From the NCBI GenBank assembly GCA_964551925.1, contig CAZKFA010000001.1, positions 1 through 64,000 of the forward strand: a stretch of DNA of 64,000 nucleotides, given 5' to 3'. The notes under the pieces were generated by a model. That model did not search any database. It saw only the letters and a program-made list of their open reading frames with translations, and was not told the DNA's origin. The stretch's first letter is position 1; every line of letters begins with the position of its first letter. A program made the translations under genes and the position numbers. Positions 1 to 6,302 of the stretch are shown here, piece by piece. The DNA is from CAZKFA01 sp964551925. GTDB taxonomy: Bacteria; Cyanobacteriota; Vampirovibrionia; LMEP-6097.

Positions 1-96
1 GGCGGTTCTCCACCGCGGATTATTTCCACGAGGTATAATAATAACAGAACCGAAGTCTTTTATTTTGAACTGCTGGCTTGCGGCCCTATAGTACCA
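1..96. other. Left-edge stretch with no gene recognised
   Basis: There is a short GC-rich inverted repeat (GCGG/CCGC) near position 3-16 and a TATAAT at about 35. No reading frame or RNA gene can be supported. It lies downstream of the minus-strand pseudouridine synthase and may belong to a feature outside the window. Confidence 0.3.
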
Positions 97-103
97 CTAT
101 AGG
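85..103. repeat. Short palindrome across the stop codon of the pseudouridine synthase gene
   Basis: Arms CCTATAGT and ACTATAGG are separated by ACC. The minus-strand stop codon TAG (97-99) lies inside the right arm. A nearly identical sequence occurs at 20345-20361. No T-tract follows on the minus strand, so it does not look like a classical intrinsic terminator. Confidence 0.6.
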
Positions 104-1014
104 CTTGTAAATTCTTCTGGTAGTGGGGCTTCTAAGTTTAGCTTACGCTGCGTTTGTGGATGTTTGAATTTTAGTTTATGCGCGTGTAAGAGATGGCGTC
201 CCGGTCTCAGTGGAGACTTGAAATTCTTGGCGTATTGAGTGTCACCAATAATTGGATGTCCTAGGTGAGACATATGTACTCTTAGTTGATGAGTGCGCCC
301 GGTTTGTGGTGATAGCCGTAGGCAGGCATGCTTGCTATGATTAGAAATTAATTCGTAATCAGTGATAGCAGCTTTGGCATTATTTTTCTTACCAATTTCC
401 CAAGTTTGCATGGCGCCGCGTTTAGCAGCCAGTTGCAGGTGGTTGCTAATTCGTCCCTTGGGAGCCAGTGTCCAAGCACCATCCACGATAGCATAATATT
501 CTTTGTGGATTTCTTTGTCTTTAAACATTTGATTTAATTGTTCAAGTGTTTGTGAGTTTTTTGCGAATATCATTAGCCCACTAGTGTCCTTATCTAGTCT
601 ATGAACAGGTTCTAGGAAGCTTAGTCGCGTGAATTTTTTGAGTTCACGATGTAGGTTTACTTGTTTGCTGTTCTCTGTGGACATACAAGCATAGCCCGCA
701 GGCTTGTCATAGACAAGGATATCAGCATCTTCGAAAACAATACTACTTTTGTTGATTATGAGTTTTGCTTTCGCTTTGAGTTTGATATAGGTAAAACTAA
801 TTTTGTCTTTGCGTGGATTAATAGTGCGATTAGGAAATCTTTCTATAGCACCATTAACCTTACAAGCCCCCTCTTCTAGTGCGCGTTTGATTTCTCTGTT
901 GCTCAGGTCGGGGTGTTTTTCTTTGATTAAGTCTTTGAGTAGCACTAGATTATATTTTATAGTATAGTACTCCAATAAAGTATTCCTAATTTTGATTTGA
1001 GAAGCTACTTTCAT
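97..1014 (-). CDS. RluA-family 23S rRNA/tRNA pseudouridine synthase
   Basis: This enzyme should isomerise specific uridines in structured RNA to pseudouridine. An S4-like RNA-binding segment covers roughly residues 20-75 (KDLIKEKHPDLSNREIKRAL). The catalytic domain follows with VYDKPAG (101-107) and the RluA signature HRLDKDTSG (138-146), whose Asp141 is the expected nucleophile. RTHQLRVHMSHLGHPIIGD near residue 242 is also typical. The length of 305 aa is normal for RluC/RluD-type enzymes. The exact RNA target cannot be told from sequence. It stands alone, with a palindrome over its stop codon and an inverted-repeat element (1119-1251) upstream. No clear Shine-Dalgarno or close -10 hexamer was seen at the chosen ATG. 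Confidence 0.9.
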   Translation of the reverse strand: MKVASQIKIRNTLLEYYTIKYNLVLLKDLIKEKHPDLSNREIKRALEEGACKVNGAIERFPNRTINPRKDKISFTYIKLKAKAKLIINKSSIVFEDADILVYDKPAGYACMSTENSKQVNLHRELKKFTRLSFLEPVHRLDKDTSGLMIFAKNSQTLEQLNQMFKDKEIHKEYYAIVDGAWTLAPKGRISNHLQLAAKRGAMQTWEIGKKNNAKAAITDYELISNHSKHACLRLSPQTGRTHQLRVHMSHLGHPIIGDTQYAKNFKSPLRPGRHLLHAHKLKFKHPQTQRKLNLEAPLPEEFTSL

Positions 1015-1118
1015 GGAGTCTTGAGTTTTTGTTAGCTAAAAACAGCAAAAATTGAACGGAGTAGGCGAAATTCGACGCTTTCGAACTTTGCCGTAGAGCT
1101 TCTCAAATCATCTATAAT

Positions 1119-1251
1119 ATTTTGCTCCTTGGGTAAACTTCCGGCAGCTCCGGTCCCTGTCTTTCTCACGTTCGTTCGAAAGCAGGGACATGGCTCCGCT
1201 GCTCCCCTGTTTACCAATCTTATAAATAATTTGTTACCCAAGGAGCAAAAT
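1119..1251. repeat. 133-bp cruciform-like element with 18-bp perfect inverted termini
   Basis: The left terminus ATTTTGCTCCTTGGGTAA (1119-1136) is the exact reverse complement of 1234-1251. Nested inside are GGTAAAC/GTTTACC (1132-1138 with 1209-1215), GCAGC/GCTGC, and GTCCCTG-CTTTC against GAAAG-CAGGGAC (1153-1165 with 1178-1189). Almost the whole element could therefore fold into one branched hairpin. It fills most of the gap between two minus-strand genes (1015-1284). It is more GC-rich than its surroundings and contains no credible gene; the frame at 1032-1241 looks fortuitous. A MITE-like element or a structured RNA are both possible. Confidence 0.7.
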
Positions 1252-1284
1252 CTAACAACATAAACTTTGTATAAATAGAGGGGT

Positions 1285-2298
1285 TTACTTTATCGACTCA
1301 CTAATAATATCAATAGCTTGTGGAATGTCCTTGGAGTCAATGGCTCCGCAATGTAACCTAATATATGGACGTGCTTGCTTGTCAGGATATTGATGTGCAT
1401 TTGGATCAACTAGTAAGCCTTTAGCCGCGACGATTTGAGCAAAGGTCTCTGGATCACATTGGGCGGGCAGATCAAAACGCAGATATGAACCACCATCTGG
1501 TTCAGGGATTGAGCTTCGCGTCTTTGCTGTTAGTCCTGTTCTAAGATGATCTGCTCTTTGATGTAAAGTTTTTTTCCAGTTATCAAGAACTTCAGCTTCT
1601 AAGCTTGGTCTGGCCATTATTTGTGAGGGTAGATTTACTGATAACTTATCAGTAATTTGCCTAGCACGTATTGCGTTTAATATCTCATCATTTGCTCTGA
1701 TGAAACCTAGTCTGAGAGCCGGGGCTACGAATTTAGACAGACTGCCTATTCTAATGGATCGATCGGTGTCTGCTGGAATAGGAGTGGGTTCTTGATTGAA
1801 CCATAACGGCTCGTAAGCGTTATCTTCTATCACCCAAGCTTGATGTTTGCGAGCAAGGTCAGCGATTTGCTGTTTTTCTATTGTCGTAAGAGAGACGCTA
1901 GATGGCGGTCTGTGATTGCTAGTGGTGATGATGGCATCGACTGCGCCTAAGGCTCTAAGTTCGTCGAGAGTCTCCCAAGTCTGCAGTTCTTGCTTGCAAG
2001 AGTTAACTTGATCAAAGAGCATAAAATATGCTGGTACTTGCACTGCGATTTTTTTGCCTTTGCCAATTAAAGCTAATGACAAGGATAGAGCTGAAGTTGC
2101 GGATTCTGTCACCAACACATCACCCTGCCAGTTAGGAGTAATTCTTTTGATATCCATTCTTAAGTCATCGTCGCCTCTTGAACTTGGATAGTCGAGTAAT
2201 CGTTCGCTATGTTCCGCGAGATCAAGAGCACCTTGTTTGAGAGCTTGTAAATTGCTCTCAGGGAGTGCTAAACGTCGTGATTGTAAGGATATGCTCAC
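1285..2298 (-). CDS. PLP-dependent aminotransferase, class I/II (fold type I)
   Basis: The protein looks like the aminotransferase half of MocR/AAT-like enzymes and should transfer an amino group using pyridoxal phosphate. Visible signs are SNHRPP (Asn128 region), IEDNAY (158-162, cofactor-binding Asp159), the Schiff-base lysine in IGSLSKF (Lys189) followed by LRLGF, and RPYIRLHCG near the C-terminus for carboxylate binding. At 337 aa it is somewhat short but contains the full core. The start GTG at 2298 overlaps the TGA of the upstream aldolase-methyltransferase (GTGA), with AAAGGA about nine bases upstream. The two genes are thus translationally coupled and probably serve one pathway. The substrate is unknown. 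Confidence 0.8.
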   Translation of the reverse strand: MSISLQSRRLALPESNLQALKQGALDLAEHSERLLDYPSSRGDDDLRMDIKRITPNWQGDVLVTESATSALSLSLALIGKGKKIAVQVPAYFMLFDQVNSCKQELQTWETLDELRALGAVDAIITTSNHRPPSSVSLTTIEKQQIADLARKHQAWVIEDNAYEPLWFNQEPTPIPADTDRSIRIGSLSKFVAPALRLGFIRANDEILNAIRARQITDKLSVNLPSQIMARPSLEAEVLDNWKKTLHQRADHLRTGLTAKTRSSIPEPDGGSYLRFDLPAQCDPETFAQIVAAKGLLVDPNAHQYPDKQARPYIRLHCGAIDSKDIPQAIDIISESIK

Positions 2299-3920
2299 AG
2301 ACTCATTCCTTTAGAGCAAGTGAAGCAAATTCTATTAGCTTCCTGTGTATATTTGACTTCTAACCCCGTAGCCCTAAAGGCTTTTGCGATTTGATCCGCG
2401 TTGTATTGATAGAAAATGTTTATATCTAATACTGGAGACCAAAGCTCTTTATCGAAATCAAGCAATTCTGTTCGTTGAGTGTGCATTATTGCTTCTTTGG
2501 AGATAATGTTGCTTTCAGAAGTTCGTATCCATCTATTGTCATTTTGCCAATCTGGATTCTCTCTTATTCTTAATCCGGGTTCTAGTTCTGCAAAAGTTGT
2601 AAAAACAAACTTGCCATTAGGATTTAGTCTCTGAGCAATATTCCATGCAAAAGTATTTAAGTCCGTTGGTCTAATATAGTTAAAAGCTTGTCTCATTGTG
2701 ATTAGATCGTAGGTACTTGTAAGAGGATCTAAATTTGGTAAGGATATTATTTTTCCATTTCTGCCCAGTTTTTGCTCTGCTTGTCTCAGCATACCTTGTG
2801 AGCCATCAGCGATATCGATATCCTTGAAACCTAATTGCACTAAGGCTTCTGTCGAAGCTCCTGTGCCGCAGCATAAATCCAAAACCTTGGCTGTCTTGGG
2901 GGTACCTGAATCGTTGACAATTCTTGTTAGAAAATCTTCTTCAAGAAATCTGCGATATTCAGTTTCATATAGGTCTGCTCGTGAGTTGTATGTGTTATTG
3001 CGTAGTAATATTGGTAATAATTCGTCTGGATTTCTTAGTAAGATTAAAGTGCCATGTTGAGGTTGATTGATTACTTGAGCGCCTTGTTGAACGAGTTCTG
3101 CAATTGACTTCCAATCTGCCTCAGTGTCAGGAGCACTGATATTTGTGGCATTGATTCCTTTCGGTAATAAGATATGTGAGTGTACTATGTAGTTTATTTC
3201 TGGTCTGGCTTCAAAGATTTTATGGGCGAGTGGAGCATTGAGACTGGCTTTGCGCTCAATAGTTTTGGTGTGTACTTGTTTACCATCAATAGCAGTCACT
3301 AAGGCAAAATCCTTCTCTGATGGAGTGCCCTTGTTAGAGCCTCTTGCGGTGATGAGAGTGCCTTGAGTCGTTCTTTTGGCAACGAAGCCAAACCTAGCTC
3401 CAGGGTATCTTTCGCTTCTTAGTTTTGTTTGCTCGTTAGTTAGTTGAAATTTTGGAAACAAAGACCACGTTGATAAAGTCTCTGTCAGTTTTTGTAATTC
3501 ATCTAAATCAGTCTTAGTTTCTAATTCTGTCACCTTGGTCAGATATGTATCAGTATCATAATGTTCTTGCTTAATTCTGCTTTGTAATAATTTGTCTAGC
3601 CAAGTAGCAAGGCTAGCAAAATTATTGACTGGTACTAATCCTTTTTCTAAAGTTATTAATATTGCTTTGCCGCTATCTGGATAATGAGCAATGGCTAAAC
3701 TTGGTCTGTATTGAAGTAAGGTATCATAACTTTGTTCTAGAGCTTCTGAGATCTTGGTACTCTCTGGATAATCTTGAACTAAAACTGCTGGTTTGTGTAA
3801 TTTGCGCAGATCCTCTTGACCAAGCGAGGCTGGATCAGAGCTAAATAAAATATCAGAAGCTCCGGCTCGTTGTTGTAAGCGGCTTACCAGTGTTGATGTT
3901 GTAGCGGCAGTTGGCAACAT
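2295..3920 (-). CDS. Fusion of class II aldolase/adducin-like domain and SAM-dependent methyltransferase
   Basis: Three parts can be seen in 541 aa. Residues 1-130 are unassigned. Residues about 140-300 resemble the class II aldolase/adducin fold, with ITARGSNKG near 190 and IVHSHILLP near 245, where HxH matches the family's zinc-binding pair. From about residue 340 a class I methyltransferase begins with VLDLCCGTGAS, the glycine-rich SAM motif I, followed by an acidic strand end (IDIADGS). The family includes aldolases, dehydratases such as MtnB, and decarboxylases, so the reaction is open. The gene overlaps the aminotransferase downstream. A TATATA hexamer ends seven bases before the ATG, suggesting a leaderless start of a two-gene operon. 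I do not know this fusion from any described pathway. Confidence 0.7.
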   Translation of the reverse strand: MLPTAATTSTLVSRLQQRAGASDILFSSDPASLGQEDLRKLHKPAVLVQDYPESTKISEALEQSYDTLLQYRPSLAIAHYPDSGKAILITLEKGLVPVNNFASLATWLDKLLQSRIKQEHYDTDTYLTKVTELETKTDLDELQKLTETLSTWSLFPKFQLTNEQTKLRSERYPGARFGFVAKRTTQGTLITARGSNKGTPSEKDFALVTAIDGKQVHTKTIERKASLNAPLAHKIFEARPEINYIVHSHILLPKGINATNISAPDTEADWKSIAELVQQGAQVINQPQHGTLILLRNPDELLPILLRNNTYNSRADLYETEYRRFLEEDFLTRIVNDSGTPKTAKVLDLCCGTGASTEALVQLGFKDIDIADGSQGMLRQAEQKLGRNGKIISLPNLDPLTSTYDLITMRQAFNYIRPTDLNTFAWNIAQRLNPNGKFVFTTFAELEPGLRIRENPDWQNDNRWIRTSESNIISKEAIMHTQRTELLDFDKELWSPVLDINIFYQYNADQIAKAFRATGLEVKYTQEANRICFTCSKGMSL

Positions 3921-3955
3921 AAAGAAATATATATAACGAGCTTAACATAAAAGTA

Positions 3956-4004
3956 TTGGTGTTTGTCGTAAAATAGGACTATAATATAGCTATTAACAAA
4001 GGAG
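3956..4004 (+). promoter_or_regulatory. gdhA promoter and Shine-Dalgarno
   Basis: TTGGTG (3956-3961) and TATAAT (3980-3985) are separated by 18 bp. A strong AAAGGAG lies at 3998-4004, before the ATG at 4016. Unlike many first genes in this window, gdhA has a conventional leader with a ribosome-binding site. Confidence 0.65.
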
Positions 4005-4015
4005 TTAAAAAAAAT

Positions 4016-5350
4016 ATGGCATTAAATATTGATAATATGGGTATAAAAGAAGTGAAGATGAAGGATGAACCATATCCTGAACATACACTTGAAGGTAAGA
4101 CCTGCTATGATGCGGAGTCTTGTTTTATCCTTAATCGTAAGCAAGGTTTACATCAAGACAAAAGAATAGACGATACTTTAATTTCTTACTTAAATACTTG
4201 TAAGCGTGAAATTATTATGGAGATCCCTCTTAGGAAGGATGATGGTACCCTGTTGCCGCTTAAGGCTTACCGAGTACAGCATAATAATGCTCGTGGTCCT
4301 TTTAAGGGTGGTATTCGTTATCATCAGGATGTTGATCTTGCTTCAATTCGTAAATTAGCTGATTTGATGACTTGGAAGGCTGCTCTTGTTGATATTCCAT
4401 TTGGTGGGGCAAAGGGTGGCATTGCTGTTGATCCTAAAACTTTGTCAATTCATGAATTGCGTCGTTTGACCAAGGCGTTTGTTTCACACTTGGGTAATAA
4501 TATTGGACCACACATAGATATACCTGCTCCTGATATCAATACCAATCCACAAATCATGGCTTGGATTTATGATGAGTATTCTAAGGCTCACACAGACTCT
4601 TCACCACTTGCGGTAGTTACTGGTAAACCGCTAGAAGTTGGTGGTTCGGCTGGTAGGCTAGAAGCCACTGGTAGAGGGGTTTTTATCATGTTGCGTGAGA
4701 CCTGCAAGCAAAAGAACATTGATCCAAAAACTTTACGTGTAGCTATACAAGGTTTTGGTAATGTTGGCTATCATGCTGCTCGTATTATTTCTAAAGAATT
4801 GGGCTCTAAGATTATTGCAGTGAGCAATGCACAGAGTGCACTTCATAATCCTGATGGTATTGATGTCGAAGCTGCTCAGAGATATCAACTGAGCAATAAA
4901 GAATCTTTCTCTGGCTTTACTGGAGCCAAAGAAATTCCACGTGATGATTTGTTGATCCTTGATTGTGATGTCTTGATTCCGGCAGCTTTGTCTAATGCAA
5001 TCACCAAGCAGGTTGCAGAAAAAACCACAGCTAGGATTATAATTGAAGCCGCTAATAGTCCAACGACAGCAGAAGCTAACGCTATATTATATAAGCGTAA
5101 TATTTTTGTTATTCCAAGTATATTAGCCAATGCTGGTGGAGTTGTTACTAGTTATTTCGAATGGACACAAAACTTACAGCAATTCTATTGGGATTACGAG
5201 AGAGTTGTCACTGAGCTTGATAAGCGTATGACAAGAGCTTTCTTGGCAGTTGTTAATCTTGCCAATGAAAGAAATATTGGTAATCGTCAAGCGGCTTACT
5301 GTCTGGCTTTGGAGAGAGTTGCGGCGGCGGCAATTTTACGGGGATTCTAG
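4016..5350 (+). CDS. gdhA: Glutamate dehydrogenase (Glu/Leu/Phe/Val dehydrogenase family)
   Basis: It interconverts glutamate and 2-oxoglutarate plus ammonium in the cytoplasm. The N-terminal domain shows PFKGGIRY (Lys97), WKAALVDIPFGGAKGG (Lys121 and catalytic-type Lys133) and the conserved DI/PAPDI segment. The Rossmann domain begins at VAIQGFGNVG. The length of 444 aa fits small hexameric GDHs. It could in principle be a leucine-type dehydrogenase, but length and motifs favour GDH. The start is set by AAAGGAG at 3998-4004. msrAB begins one base after the stop codon, so the two are probably cotranscribed. Confidence 0.92.
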   Translation: MALNIDNMGIKEVKMKDEPYPEHTLEGKTCYDAESCFILNRKQGLHQDKRIDDTLISYLNTCKREIIMEIPLRKDDGTLLPLKAYRVQHNNARGPFKGGIRYHQDVDLASIRKLADLMTWKAALVDIPFGGAKGGIAVDPKTLSIHELRRLTKAFVSHLGNNIGPHIDIPAPDINTNPQIMAWIYDEYSKAHTDSSPLAVVTGKPLEVGGSAGRLEATGRGVFIMLRETCKQKNIDPKTLRVAIQGFGNVGYHAARIISKELGSKIIAVSNAQSALHNPDGIDVEAAQRYQLSNKESFSGFTGAKEIPRDDLLILDCDVLIPAALSNAITKQVAEKTTARIIIEAANSPTTAEANAILYKRNIFVIPSILANAGGVVTSYFEWTQNLQQFYWDYERVVTELDKRMTRAFLAVVNLANERNIGNRQAAYCLALERVAAAAILRGF

Positions 5351-5351
5351 G

Positions 5352-6302
5352 ATGGTTGCTTCTGAGCAAGCCTGCTTTGCTGGTGGTTGTTTCTGGTGTG
5401 TCGAGTCTGCCTTCGCTGAGCTCGATGGTGTGCTCAAAGTAGAATCTGGCTATACTGATGGGCAGGTCATTGAGCCTAGCTATGAAGAGGTTTGTAGTGG
5501 TGATACTGGTCATACTGAGGCCGTTAGAGTGGAGTTTGATCCAAGTAAAATTAGTTACCAAGAGTTATTGGATGTTTTTTTACGGCAAATTGATCCTACC
5601 GATAAGGGTGGACAATTTGCTGATAGAGGTTCTCAATACCGTACTGGAATTTATTACTATGATGCAATTCAAAAACAATTAGCAGAATCTGCTAAATTAA
5701 AAATCGCAGCGAAGTTTGACAAGCCAATAGTAGTTGAAATCAAGCCAGTAACAGTGTTCTATCCCGCTGAAGAATATCATCAGCAATATTACAAAAAACA
5801 ACCTACTCACTATCAAGCTTATAAAGTTGGTTCTGGGCGAGCTGCTTTTATTGAGAGGGTTTGGGGTGCTTGTCCACTGAAGCCTAAATTAACTAAGATG
5901 CAACATTATGTAACTCAAGAGTGTGGCACTGAACCGCCTTTCCAAAATGAATATTGGGATAATAAAGAAGGGGGAATCTATGTTGATGTGGTGAGTGGTG
6001 AAGTTTTGTTTAGTTCGTTAGATAAGTTTGATTCTGGAACTGGCTGGCCGTCCTTTACTCAGCCGGTTGATCCCGCGAGTGTTGTTAATAAAAAAGATTC
6101 TAGTCATGGTATGTTACGTATTGAAGTTCGCTCTAAACAAGCTGATAGTCATCTTGGTCACGTCTTCCCAGATGGACCGAATGGGCAGCAACGTTATTGT
6201 ATTAATTCAGCAGCGTTAAGATTTATTTCTGTTGATAAGCTTGAGGCAGAGGGTTATGCTGAGTATAAGAAGTTATTTTCTACAAAGCAAGCAGATTATT
6301 AA
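5352..6302 (+). CDS. msrAB: Bifunctional peptide methionine sulfoxide reductase MsrA-MsrB
   Basis: The enzyme repairs both S- and R-methionine sulfoxide in oxidised proteins. The MsrA half starts at the ATG at 5352 and carries GCFWC (catalytic Cys13). The MsrB half begins near residue 185 with YVTQECGTEPPF and contains GTGWPSF and the catalytic cysteine in RYCINSAAL. The usual CxxC zinc pair of MsrB is replaced around GIYVDVVSGEVLF, so this is a zinc-free form. An upstream in-frame extension to 5250 lies inside gdhA and has no family similarity, so I rejected it. No signal peptide is seen, which implies cytoplasmic action. The 3' end overlaps the convergent gene by 23 nt. Confidence 0.93.
   Translation: MVASEQACFAGGCFWCVESAFAELDGVLKVESGYTDGQVIEPSYEEVCSGDTGHTEAVRVEFDPSKISYQELLDVFLRQIDPTDKGGQFADRGSQYRTGIYYYDAIQKQLAESAKLKIAAKFDKPIVVEIKPVTVFYPAEEYHQQYYKKQPTHYQAYKVGSGRAAFIERVWGACPLKPKLTKMQHYVTQECGTEPPFQNEYWDNKEGGIYVDVVSGEVLFSSLDKFDSGTGWPSFTQPVDPASVVNKKDSSHGMLRIEVRSKQADSHLGHVFPDGPNGQQRYCINSAALRFISVDKLEAEGYAEYKKLFSTKQADY

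Noticed and set aside
1032..1241. 69-codon frame on the minus strand in the gap after the pseudouridine synthase
   Set aside because: It lies almost wholly in the nested inverted-repeat element 1119-1251 and has no start signal or family likeness.
5250..5351. N-terminal extension of msrAB
   Set aside because: It lies inside gdhA and shows no MsrA similarity. The ATG right after the gdhA stop fits the family start.
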